DNA of 9,005 bases from Saprospiraceae bacterium (lineage in GTDB: Bacteria > Bacteroidota > Bacteroidia > Chitinophagales > Saprospiraceae). This document shows, in pieces, positions 1 to 7,528 of this stretch. A program made the translations under genes and the position numbers. Every line of letters starts with the position of its first letter. Position 1 is the first letter of the stretch. The DNA lies in contig JALZVN010000035.1 of assembly GCA_023299965.1 (NCBI GenBank), positions 1-9,005 on the forward strand. The letters are read 5' to 3'. A model generated the notes under the pieces. That model was not told where the DNA came from, made no database searches, and saw only the letters and a program-made list of their open reading frames with translations.

Positions 1-510
1 TTCATAAAGACAAAGCGTGACGTGTTCTCGGTAGCGATCCGATTTTTGTATCTTTTCTTGTAGCGCTTCATAAAAAGAAGTACGCACCACTTCTACACTC
101 ATCCCGAATGGAAAAGATCGCCCTTTCACATTCGACACGAAGTCATAATCATTAGCCTTGCATAGCGCCAACATATCTCTATACGTATGGGTATCTACAA
201 AGAGTGCATCTCCATTGATCCGCACTGCATAGTCATACCCCATGTGTTTTGAGGCTTGCAAAAACCGATCTGCTACATTTTCCAAACTTCCTCGATACAC
301 ATTCATCCCATGTTCTTGGCAAAAATCCGCTATGATATCATCAGAAGATTCTACAGAAGTACAGACAAGTAAGTCTTCTGGCTGCTCTACCAAACGAGCA
401 AATTTTTCATACAAATAGGAAAGTACCGGTTTACCATGTAGTGGTTTCAAGATTTTCCCTGGTAGTCGTGTCGAAGAATATCGACATAATATGATGGTCC
501 CTATTCTCAC
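1..510 (-). CDS. SpsF-like cytidylyltransferase (nucleotidyltransferase), 3' end cut by window
   Basis: The reverse strand reads open for 170 codons from a GTG at 510-508 to the window edge, so the C-terminus is missing. I place it in the NeuA/KdsB/SpsF cytidylyltransferase group (COG1861-like), which activates a sugar or sugar acid with CTP for surface polysaccharide synthesis in the cytoplasm. The N-terminal nucleotide-binding signature is clear (R10, S12-S13, then TRLPGK at 14-19, followed by LKPLHGKP). A Rossmann-type strand ends in RINGD, with D101 as the likely metal ligand. FPFGMSVEVV lies at 133-142 and REHVT at 161-165, the last typical of SpsF-like proteins. Family members run to roughly 240 residues, so about a third is missing. 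The GTG overlaps the TGA of the upstream acyltransferase gene as GTGA, which fixes the start and suggests translational coupling. The donor sugar cannot be told from sequence. Confidence 0.85.
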   Translation of the reverse strand, partial: MRIGTIILCRYSSTRLPGKILKPLHGKPVLSYLYEKFARLVEQPEDLLVCTSVESSDDIIADFCQEHGMNVYRGSLENVADRFLQASKHMGYDYAVRINGDALFVDTHTYRDMLALCKANDYDFVSNVKGRSFPFGMSVEVVRTSFYEALQEKIQKSDRYREHVTLCLYE

Positions 511-1058
511 TTTCGTTCACTTATTTTTTTGGCAGGAATACCCCCTACTATATCATATGGCGCCACGTCATCTTTGACCAGCGCTCCAGAGGCTATAACT
601 GCTCCATCACCGATGGTCACCCCTTTCAATATCTTTGCTCCTGTGCCTATCCATACATCATTTCCGATCTTGATAGGTGCGGTAAGATTTCCTTGTTGGT
701 TAATCTTTTTATCCTTAGCGATACTGTGATCACTATCCACGATATAGACAAATGGAGCAATCAGGCAGTCATCACCAATCTCCACTCCTGCCGAAGCAAA
801 AATATAAGAATGATACCCAAAAGTAGTTCGAGCACCGATGCTCACTTGCGCCGTTTCGTTACAGGCACAAATGCGCGCACCAGACTTAAGCACCATATTG
901 GCACCTAGCGACACGTTTTGTGGATATCGCATGATAGTTACATCCTTTTCAAAGAAAATCCCTTCACCACAATATTTCAAGCGTCTTTTCTGCTTTCGAT
1001 ATCGCCACTTGGTCCAAAAATTGGGTTTCAGATGTTTAGAAAGTTGCTGATTATGCAT
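507..1058 (-). CDS. Hexapeptide-repeat (LbH) sugar O-/N-acetyltransferase
   Basis: A 183-residue left-handed beta-helix acyltransferase of the maltose/galactoside/serine acetyltransferase type (WcaF/Vat-like), expected to transfer an acetyl group from acetyl-CoA to a sugar in the cytoplasm. The first ~30 residues are basic and aromatic. Hexapeptide turns follow (VSLGANMVL, VSIGART, VEIGDDCLI, IKIGNDVWIG, VTIGDGAVI). The loop DSDHS carries the probable catalytic histidine, H111. The C-terminus PYDIVGGIPAKKI is the usual family ending that helps form the CoA pocket. I choose the ATG at 1058-1056; a TTG codon directly before it could add one residue. No Shine-Dalgarno is visible. The gene overlaps the downstream cytidylyltransferase gene by four bases, so the pair probably works in the same surface-glycan pathway. 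The acceptor sugar is unknown. Confidence 0.92.
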   Translation of the reverse strand: MHNQQLSKHLKPNFWTKWRYRKQKRRLKYCGEGIFFEKDVTIMRYPQNVSLGANMVLKSGARICACNETAQVSIGARTTFGYHSYIFASAGVEIGDDCLIAPFVYIVDSDHSIAKDKKINQQGNLTAPIKIGNDVWIGTGAKILKGVTIGDGAVIASGALVKDDVAPYDIVGGIPAKKISERK

Positions 1059-1080
1059 CAATTACAATTTACGAATGGTA

Positions 1081-1110
1081 CAAATGTAACCATATTCTAT
1101 AAAACGGAAA
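1081..1110 (-). promoter_or_regulatory. Candidate Bacteroidota-type promoter for the acetyltransferase operon
   Basis: Read on the minus strand, TACATTTG at 1088-1081 fits the Bacteroidota -7 consensus TAnnTTTG exactly. TTTC lies 18 bases upstream at 1110-1107, a weak match to the -33 TTTG element. Transcription would begin near 1075, giving a leader of about 17 bases before the ATG at 1058. The assignment is by motif and position only. Confidence 0.5.
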
Positions 1111-1205
1111 TCTAAGGGATAAGTTAGGAAGAAGAGTGATTATCTGAGGGGTTTACGTTGGGGACTCGAGCGCTACGTTTCATAGCTCGCTCTTCGCTCG
1201 GCCCT

Positions 1206-1240
1206 TGCCGCATATCGCCTCAAAAAGGCGATATGCGGCA
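1206..1240. repeat. Perfect 15-bp inverted repeat (hairpin)
   Basis: TGCCGCATATCGCCT at 1206-1220 is the exact reverse complement of 1226-1240, separated by the five bases CAAAA. The arms contain nine G or C bases in 15, in otherwise AT-rich DNA. No T-run follows directly on the plus strand, and no gene ends nearby, so a simple terminator role does not fit. It is more like a palindromic intergenic repeat, or the stem of a transcribed RNA. Confidence 0.85.
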
Positions 1241-1246
1241 GCGGTC

Positions 1247-1264
1247 TGCCGTAAAAAAACGGCA
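1247..1264. repeat. Small hairpin adjoining the 15-bp palindrome
   Basis: TGCCGT (1247-1252) and ACGGCA (1259-1264) form a 6-bp stem around a loop of six A bases. The arm begins TGCCG like the larger palindrome six bases to the left, so the two hairpins look like related tandem units. On the minus strand the loop is a run of T. Confidence 0.6.
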
Positions 1265-1762
1265 CTATTGCACATCGCTAGTCCATCCTACACCTCCTAT
1301 CTGAGCCTTTGTCCACAAAACTAGAAATAGACACATATTGAGGTATAAAAAAGGCTTACCATGTATAGTAAGACCTTCAAACTACAGGTAACTAAATTTA
1401 GGCCATTTCTACTATTTAGATTTTCCTTTCTAATTTGGCGATCTATAAGTTTATGATATCTAAAAATCTTGCTTCACTTAGTCCACCACTATTCGCAAAG
1501 GCTATCCATGAGTCTCCAATTGCATATTACTAAAGGTTCAAAAACCAATCAAAGCTAGTTAAGGAATATCTTCAATCAAACATAATTTTATATTGAAGAG
1601 CGCCTCTATCAACCCCATTCATAGGTTGCATTTCATATTTAGTGATATTGTTTAGCCTACATCAAAGGCATCCTGGTAAAAGATATTTTCTTGGTGCAAA
1701 TGTCTAGAAAAGAAAGACAAGATTTCCTATCCAAAAGTATGGTCTTGAAAAGAGTAATTTTT

Positions 1763-1870
1763 GCGTGAAGGATCGAAAGGAATCCCGAAGGACTCGGGAT
1801 GTGCTTGACTGCTATTTTCAGCAGGCAAGTACCGGAGCGAAGCGCAGTCCTGCAGAGCCTGACCCCGACT
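1763..1870. repeat. Putative dispersed intergenic repeat rich in short palindromes
   Basis: This segment is richer in G+C than the flanking DNA and packs two hairpins in about 50 bases. ATCCCGA/TCGGGAT (1782-1788 with 1794-1800) is a perfect 7-bp stem. CTTGACTGCT/AGCAGGCAAG (1804-1813 with 1820-1829) is a 10-position stem with one mismatch. GGAGCGAAGCG follows at 1834-1844. The eight bases GAGCGAAG (1835-1842) recur in reverse orientation at 1192-1199 beside the other palindrome. The layout resembles non-coding repeats found between genes in many Bacteroidota. That comparison is from memory, and the boundaries are approximate. Confidence 0.4.
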
Positions 1871-2228
1871 ATGAAAACGACCTCTCAGACTAGGCTCTAA
1901 GTCAAATCTTAGACTATATTGACGTCTAAATCTATCAAAATCAAGGGGGCACGCCCTACACATCAAAAATCTTCATATTTATGGAATATTTTGACTGCCA
2001 AGGCTTTAAATCAAGTCATATCGTGTTGTGGATTACCCTATTAGGCGGATAGTCAGCCTATTATTATTAAATACACTGCATAAGGTATATCTTAGCCTGA
2101 GAGGTCGGCTGTCGCTAAAAAGTCTGAGAATGATAATAGTATTCCCTCCAGAATATAGCCCTTGGGCAAAAGGTTATCTAAAGAAATTATGGTGACGTCG
2201 ATCTTCTTTTTCAATTCAAAACAAACGT

Positions 2229-5078
2229 ATGAATTACCAAAAATCCTTGACCTTACTATTCTTATTTTGGACAGTCCTAGGGTATGCACAACAACCTCCT
2301 GCTACACCTACTGGGGAGCGAATGCAGATACAAGAGCAGCGAAAAAAAGCCTTAGATAACAGCATCGTAAATGCGATTGAATTCAAGTCGGTAGGTCCTA
2401 CCGTATTTAGTGGTAGAGTTACTGATCTCGCAGTAGATGATAGAGACCCTTCGCATTTTTTTGCAGCTTACGCTTCGGGTGGACTGTGGTATACGGAAAG
2501 TAATGGAGATAGCTTCACGCCTATTTTTGACAATGAAGCAGTGATGACTATCGGGGACATCGCAGTCAACTGGCAGGATAGCATCATCTGGGTTGGGACG
2601 GGCGAAGTCAACTCTAGCCGATCTTCCTACGCAGGCATCGGGATGTATATGAGCAAAGATTGGGGAAAGACATGGGAGTATAAAGGATTGCCAGAAACAC
2701 AGCATACGGCTAGGATAGTCCTGCACCCTACAGATAATAATACGCTATGGGTCGCGATGTTAGGACATCTATATTCTCCCAATGAAGAAAGAGGGGTCTA
2801 TAAAACTACAGATGGTGGTGAGACTTGGAAAAAGACGCTATACATAGATGAAAATAGTGGAGCTATTGATCTACTCATCGATGATCAGAATCCTGAACTC
2901 CTATACGCCGCTACTTGGACAAGAGAGCGTCGTGCATGGAATTTTGTAGAATCTGGCGTGGGTTCTGGGATTCACAAAAGTACAGACGGTGGAGAGACTT
3001 GGACAAATATCAGCACGGCTGGCAGTGGCTTCCCAACTGGTGAGGGCGTCGGGCGTATCGGTATCGCAAGACAAAACATCGATGGCAAAAGTGTGATGTA
3101 TGCTATACTGGACAACTATGATAGACGTCCAGAAGACAAGAATAAAAAACAAGAAGACCTGAGTAAAGATGATCTGCGAGACATGTCTAAATCAAAATTT
3201 CTTGGTCTGTCTGTAGAGAAAGTGAGTGGCTATTTGAAGGCTCAAAATTTTCCTAAAAATTACACTGCAGAATCTATCATCGAAAGCATTAGAAAGGATG
3301 AGCTGAAGCCTGCTGACTTGGTCACTTATACCCAAGATGCCAATTCGCTTTTGTTTGATACTGAAGTCGTCGGTGCGGAGATTTATCGCTCTGATGATGA
3401 TGGAGCTACCTGGAAGAGAACGCATAGTGACTATCTTGATCGTGTCTACAATTCGTATGGGTATTACTTTGGGCAGATTCGTATCTCTCCTATCAATGCG
3501 GACAAGATTTACTTTATGGGCGTGCCAGTAGTCCGCTCTATTGATGGTGGAAAGACTTTTGAAAATATCAATGAATCCAACGTACACGTTGATCATCATG
3601 CGCTATGGTGCAATCCAAATAGAGATGAACACCTTATCCTTGGTAACGATGGTGGAGTCCACATCTCCTATGATGACGGAGCACACTGGACTAAATCTAA
3701 CAGTCCTGCTGTTGGACAATTTTATGCGGTAGCAGTAGATGATGCGGAGCCTTACAATATCTACGGAGGTTTACAGGACAACGGTGTTTGGGTAGGTGCA
3801 CACACGTATACAACTTCTACTAGATGGCATGGTACAGGACATTATCCATACAAAGAATTGATCGGTGGTGACGGCATGCAGATCGAAATAGATACACGCG
3901 ATAATAATACAGTGTATACTGGTTTTCAATTTGGCTGGTATTTTAGAATCAATAAGACGACTGGTCAGCGCACCCTGATACAGCCTAAACATGAATTGGG
4001 GGAAAGCCCTTTGCGATTCAATTGGCAGACACCAATACATCTATCAATGCACAATCAAGATATCCTTTACTTAGGAGCCAACAAACTATATCGCTCTATG
4101 AACAAGGGAGACGACTGGACGGCTATTTCTGAGGACCTCACTAAGGGAGGCAAAAAAGGGGACGTTGCATTCGGCACGATCAGCTCAATCGATGAATCTC
4201 CTTTCCAATTTGGGAAACTTTTGGTCGGCACGGATGATGGAGGAGTGTATAGAAGTGAAGATGGAGGAGTCAAATGGATCAACATATCTAAGGGCTTGCC
4301 TGAAGATATGTGGGTCACTAGAGTATGGGCAAGTCGCCATGAAAGGGATAGAATCTACCTATCTATGAATGGGTATAGATGGGACGATTTCACTCCTTAC
4401 TTGTATATGTCGGATGACAATGGGGCTACTTGGAAGTCCATATCTAATGGAATTCCACCTGAGCCCGTCAACGTAATCAAAGAAGATAAAGTCAATCCAG
4501 ACTTGCTATATATAGGGACTGATCATGGATTATATATCAGTCTAGATCGTGGTAGTTCTTATATGCTGATGAATAATGGATTGCCTGCTGTAGCGGTACA
4601 TGATCTCGTGGTTCACCCTAAGACTAAGGACTTGATCGTCGGGACACATGGTCGCTCTATCTATCTAGGCAATATTTTACCTATTCAAAAAATGAGTAGC
4701 GACGAAGCGCTGATGGTTTTTGAGATGGGCAATCAACAAGCTCCTCGTAGGCTGGGTGCAAAGAAAAATATTTGGTCTCCAAAGGAAAGTCCAAGTTTGC
4801 CTATTCGTTTTTATGCAAAGAATGATGGCGGGGCAAAATTGAGTATTTCCAATGAAAAAGGCACAATCTATTCGCAGAAGGTGAATGCTAACAAAGGAGT
4901 CAACGTATACGACTTTGATTACAATATTGGATCTTCGGGATTAACCTATCTAATGGGGGATAAAAAAGAAAAAATGGAGGCTGCTGACGATGGAAACTAC
5001 TATCTTCCCGCTGGAGAATACATGATCAAAATTGAGCAAGGCGGCGCCTCTGCTGAAACTAAATTAGAACTTAAATAA
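2229..5078 (+). CDS. Secreted BNR/Asp-box (sortilin/Vps10-like) beta-propeller protein, 'glycosyl hydrolase' family of unknown activity
   Basis: A 949-residue exported protein. A signal peptide occupies residues 1-20, with probable cleavage after GYA. The body carries at least ten Asp-box (BNR) motifs of the form SxDxGxTW, at about 142, 193, 251, 388, 437, 480, 623, 676, 728 and 771, the hairpins of one or two large beta-propellers. Conserved stretches such as HALWCNP, GNDGGVHISYDDG, GGLQDNG, NWQTPIHLS and VGTHGRS at 806-810 place it in the roughly 1000-residue Vps10/sortilin-like family that databases often label glycosyl hydrolase. A charged segment at about 297-375 interrupts the propeller repeats. 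The C-terminal ~130 residues form a beta-rich domain ending PAGEYMIKIEQ, which is not a standard T9SS sorting tail. No sialidase FRIP motif is seen, so enzymatic activity is unproven. It heads a tight operon, and its TAA overlaps the next ATG by one base. Confidence 0.93.
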   Translation: MNYQKSLTLLFLFWTVLGYAQQPPATPTGERMQIQEQRKKALDNSIVNAIEFKSVGPTVFSGRVTDLAVDDRDPSHFFAAYASGGLWYTESNGDSFTPIFDNEAVMTIGDIAVNWQDSIIWVGTGEVNSSRSSYAGIGMYMSKDWGKTWEYKGLPETQHTARIVLHPTDNNTLWVAMLGHLYSPNEERGVYKTTDGGETWKKTLYIDENSGAIDLLIDDQNPELLYAATWTRERRAWNFVESGVGSGIHKSTDGGETWTNISTAGSGFPTGEGVGRIGIARQNIDGKSVMYAILDNYDRRPEDKNKKQEDLSKDDLRDMSKSKFLGLSVEKVSGYLKAQNFPKNYTAESIIESIRKDELKPADLVTYTQDANSLLFDTEVVGAEIYRSDDDGATWKRTHSDYLDRVYNSYGYYFGQIRISPINADKIYFMGVPVVRSIDGGKTFENINESNVHVDHHALWCNPNRDEHLILGNDGGVHISYDDGAHWTKSNSPAVGQFYAVAVDDAEPYNIYGGLQDNGVWVGAHTYTTSTRWHGTGHYPYKELIGGDGMQIEIDTRDNNTVYTGFQFGWYFRINKTTGQRTLIQPKHELGESPLRFNWQTPIHLSMHNQDILYLGANKLYRSMNKGDDWTAISEDLTKGGKKGDVAFGTISSIDESPFQFGKLLVGTDDGGVYRSEDGGVKWINISKGLPEDMWVTRVWASRHERDRIYLSMNGYRWDDFTPYLYMSDDNGATWKSISNGIPPEPVNVIKEDKVNPDLLYIGTDHGLYISLDRGSSYMLMNNGLPAVAVHDLVVHPKTKDLIVGTHGRSIYLGNILPIQKMSSDEALMVFEMGNQQAPRRLGAKKNIWSPKESPSLPIRFYAKNDGGAKLSISNEKGTIYSQKVNANKGVNVYDFDYNIGSSGLTYLMGDKKEKMEAADDGNYYLPAGEYMIKIEQGGASAETKLELK

Positions 5079-5902
5079 TGATGAATAGATTACTTTTCTT
5101 GACTGTTTTCATTTTGGGGCTTTGGAGTTGCAAGACTAAGGCACCTGCTGTGGTAAAAGATACCGTAGAAGTCACCCCCACTGCGCCGACCAGCGCACCT
5201 ACTACTGCGCCTACTGGAATCCCTGCCCTGCATGAAACACATGCTACTCGTACTATTAAGAAAGCTTTAGAGCAACCCGCCTTGGACGGAGCTGGTACCG
5301 AAAAAGTTTGGGAACTAGCAGAATGGAGAAATATGGATCAAGTCATGCTGGGCGAAACACCTAGCTCAGAAGATTTTCAAGGTAGATATAAAATGCTATG
5401 GGATGAAGATATGATTTACATTCTTGCAGAAATCCAAGACGATAAATTTATGGATCAACACGAAGATGGTCTTTATAAGTATTGGGATGACGATTGCTTA
5501 GAGATTTTTATCGATGAGGACTATTCTGGTGGCAATCATCAGTATAATCATACTGCCTTTGCATACCATCTTTCTATGGATGACAAGGCGGTTGACTTGG
5601 GTCTAGATGAAAAGCCACATTACTATACGGATCACTTTGAGATAAGCAAAAAGAAAGAGCGTAACTCTATTGTATGGGAGCTGGGCCTGAAAGTATACGG
5701 TGACCGCTACTATAACGAGGATAAGGAAGCTTCAAGAGTGAAGCTTTCAGAAGGAAAGAGAATAGGCTTCATGCTTGCATATTGTGATAATGATAATTCT
5801 GATGAAAGAGAAAATTTTGTGGGAGATATGTACATTGATCGAGAAGACAAAAATATAGGTTGGATAGATGCTGGCGTATTTGGACAAGTTATTTTAAGAT
5901 AA
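5078..5902 (+). CDS. CBM9-like (carbohydrate-binding family 9 / DOMON-type) lipoprotein
   Basis: A 274-residue predicted lipoprotein. A hydrophobic N-terminus ends in the lipobox LWSC, with the lipidated cysteine at 18, followed by a Pro/Thr-rich linker (about 29-47) that probably tethers the domain to the membrane. Residues ~65-274 resemble the CBM9-like fold. They open with the typical PALDGAGTEKVWELAEW (67-83), continue with YKMLWDEDMIYILAEIQDD (104-122), DDDCLEIFIDED (137-148) and a YNHTAFAYH strand, and end in a GFMLAYCDND to GWIDAGVFG stretch. Such domains bind carbohydrate in xylanases and also occur in stand-alone envelope proteins of unknown ligand. There is no acidic run after the cysteine, so a surface-export signal of the Bacteroidota type is not obvious. 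The ATG overlaps the upstream TAA (TAATG), and a second ATG follows directly at 5081. Translational coupling with the BNR protein suggests that the two act together. Confidence 0.88.
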   Translation: MMNRLLFLTVFILGLWSCKTKAPAVVKDTVEVTPTAPTSAPTTAPTGIPALHETHATRTIKKALEQPALDGAGTEKVWELAEWRNMDQVMLGETPSSEDFQGRYKMLWDEDMIYILAEIQDDKFMDQHEDGLYKYWDDDCLEIFIDEDYSGGNHQYNHTAFAYHLSMDDKAVDLGLDEKPHYYTDHFEISKKKERNSIVWELGLKVYGDRYYNEDKEASRVKLSEGKRIGFMLAYCDNDNSDERENFVGDMYIDREDKNIGWIDAGVFGQVILR

Positions 5903-5912
5903 AAAAAGAATT

Positions 5913-7520
5913 ATGGGATCCTTTTTGAAGTGGACGAGAAGTACGGTATTGATGAATTTGACTACTGGCTTGTTTTGCCTATTGGTTTGTGGTCCTGGTC
6001 AAAAATTGAACGCTCAAATGCAATTGAGCATCACCAATTCTAGTATCACACAACTTCCTGGAGATAGTGTTTCCATATCAATAAATTATACTTTGGTCTT
6101 ACCATATGAGCAACCAACTTCTATAAGTTTGCAAAGCAAGCCTTCAGAGTCGAGTACTTTTTATGTAGACCTAGCTGGAGCTACAGGAGATGTAGGAGAA
6201 GACATCACTTCTGGAAATGATAAACGCATAGAATGGACTGGAGCGATCGGGTCTGGAATGTTCGATCTAATTTTGAATGCCAATCAAGCTGTCGAGGTGG
6301 ATGTAATAGATGAGATTCTGTCTCAGATCGACAGTACCCGTATGCGTGCAGACTTGGAAAATATTGAAGGTATACGACATCGTACCGCTGGTGTAGAGCA
6401 GCTGGCACTGACACAATCGCTTATCAGAGCGCGGCTGCAAGGATATAATATTCCATTGGACGAACAGCGATTTTCATTCAGCCCTACTTATGAAGCGACT
6501 AATTTTATTGGCAGACAAAATGGTTGTGGTCAGAGTGAAGCGGTATGGTTGATTGGAGGACATTACGATACGGTGGACGATAGCCCAGGAGCCGATGATA
6601 ACGGAACAGCTATCGTAGGTATGTTAGAAGCTGCAAGAATTTTGTCTGGATATCAATTTGAAAAATCGATCGCCTATGTTGCTTGGGACTTAGAAGAGGA
6701 AGGATTATTGGGCAGTATTGATTTTGTCTCTAAGAATCAAGACAGCTTTGGCGATATAGAGGGATATATGAATTTTGAGATGATTGGCTACTTTAGCAAT
6801 CGAGCGAATACTCAGATGTTTCCACCAGGTTTTGACCAACTATTTCCAGAGCAAGAACAAGCAGTAGCCAATGATGCGTTTAGAGGAAACTTCATTGCTA
6901 ATGTGGGAAATACTCAAAATTCCTTTGAACTGATGGAGTCTTTCGAAGCTATGGCTTCTCAATATGTTCCAGACCTTAAGGTTATTTCTATACCTGCACC
7001 AGGGACAGGAGCTATTGTTCCCGACTTGAGAAGATCAGACCATACTCCGTTTTGGTTGGCAAATATTCCGTCTATCATGATTACAGATAGTGCCAACTTT
7101 AGAAACGAAAATTATCATGGTCCAGAAGACGTACTAGACTCGTTAAACTATACCTTTATGACCAATGTAGTCAAAGCTACTGTTGCTACTATAGTAAACG
7201 ATGCACGACCTACCGTATGTGTATCTGAAAACACATTGCTTTTTCTAACTCCTAATAGTACTCAAGAAGTCTTTGACAATAAAGCACTAACCGTTTTTCC
7301 TAATCCAACTAGTGATCAATTGACCTTGCAACTGGATGGCAATAAACGAATAGAAAACAAGGCGGTTTCTATATACGCTATGGATGGAAGACTCCTCTTG
7401 CAAAGCACCTACTCGACTGGAGACAAAATTGATCTTAATGATTTAGCAAATGGACAGTATCATTTGATTCTGCAAGAATCAGAGCAATCATATAGTACAT
7501 CTTTTATCATACAAAGATAG
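5913..7520 (+). CDS. Secreted M28-family zinc peptidase with T9SS C-terminal sorting domain
   Basis: A 535-residue secreted metallopeptidase. A signal peptide spans about 1-34 (cleavage near LNA-Q). Residues ~37-125 look like a beta-sandwich domain and ~130-200 lead into the catalytic core. The di-zinc site of M28 aminopeptidases is readable by comparison with Aeromonas aminopeptidase: GGHYDT (H217, D219), GADDNG (D229 bridging), LEEEG (E261 as general base, E262 as ligand), NFEMIG (E289) and YHGPED (H402). All expected ligands are present, so the enzyme should be active, probably as an aminopeptidase or carboxypeptidase outside the outer membrane. Residues ~458-535 form a type A sorting domain (VFPNPTSDQL, IYAMDGRLL, LANGQYHLIL, ending FIIQR), indicating export by the T9SS. 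It starts 10 bases after the lipoprotein gene. A later ATG at 5952 would keep a shorter signal peptide, but I keep the upstream start. Confidence 0.93.
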   Translation: MGSFLKWTRSTVLMNLTTGLFCLLVCGPGQKLNAQMQLSITNSSITQLPGDSVSISINYTLVLPYEQPTSISLQSKPSESSTFYVDLAGATGDVGEDITSGNDKRIEWTGAIGSGMFDLILNANQAVEVDVIDEILSQIDSTRMRADLENIEGIRHRTAGVEQLALTQSLIRARLQGYNIPLDEQRFSFSPTYEATNFIGRQNGCGQSEAVWLIGGHYDTVDDSPGADDNGTAIVGMLEAARILSGYQFEKSIAYVAWDLEEEGLLGSIDFVSKNQDSFGDIEGYMNFEMIGYFSNRANTQMFPPGFDQLFPEQEQAVANDAFRGNFIANVGNTQNSFELMESFEAMASQYVPDLKVISIPAPGTGAIVPDLRRSDHTPFWLANIPSIMITDSANFRNENYHGPEDVLDSLNYTFMTNVVKATVATIVNDARPTVCVSENTLLFLTPNSTQEVFDNKALTVFPNPTSDQLTLQLDGNKRIENKAVSIYAMDGRLLLQSTYSTGDKIDLNDLANGQYHLILQESEQSYSTSFIIQR

Positions 7521-7528
7521 TTTTACTT

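Larger units (their letters stand above)
1059..2228. other. 1.17-kb divergent intergenic region without a credible gene
   Basis: The region separates two divergently oriented operons. Reading frames within it are short and carry no recognisable domain, signal peptide or family motif. It holds a probable leftward promoter near 1081-1110, a strong palindrome at 1206-1240 with a smaller hairpin at 1247-1264, and an 8-bp stem with a 15-base loop (1569-1576 with 1592-1599). It also holds a compact palindrome-rich segment near 1763-1870, a 6-bp stem at 1909-1914 with 1924-1929, and an 11-bp inverted repeat pairing 1878-1888 with 2097-2107. I found no convincing -33/-7 promoter for the rightward operon in the last 200 bases, and no tRNA or known riboswitch. 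Confidence 0.7.

Noticed and set aside
529..1115. Several short plus-strand frames opposite the acetyltransferase
   Set aside because: They are antisense to a clear hexapeptide-repeat protein and have no recognisable features.
1206..1264. Intrinsic terminator
   Set aside because: The large stem is not followed by a T-run on the plus strand, and no gene on either strand ends into it. The flanking operons diverge from this region.
1727..1966. 79-codon minus-strand open frame in the intergenic gap
   Set aside because: It runs straight through the palindrome-rich repeat block, has no domain or export signal, and its composition follows the hairpin arms. Frames of this kind are common artefacts of intergenic repeats.
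2092..2289. 65-codon minus-strand open frame overlapping the start of the BNR gene
   Set aside because: It overlaps the signal peptide region of a well-supported gene on the other strand and shows no family features.
3192..3599. 135-codon minus-strand frame inside the BNR gene
   Set aside because: It is antisense to strongly patterned coding sequence with Asp boxes. Length alone is not evidence.
2229..5078. Sialidase or other defined glycoside hydrolase activity for the BNR protein
   Set aside because: Asp boxes are structural and occur in many propellers. I see no FRIP motif or recognisable catalytic set, so only the family label is justified.
4800..5078. T9SS sorting domain at the C-terminus of the BNR protein
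   Set aside because: The tail is beta-rich and ends in a PAGEY strand, but it lacks the PNP start and the spaced motifs seen clearly in the M28 peptidase tail.
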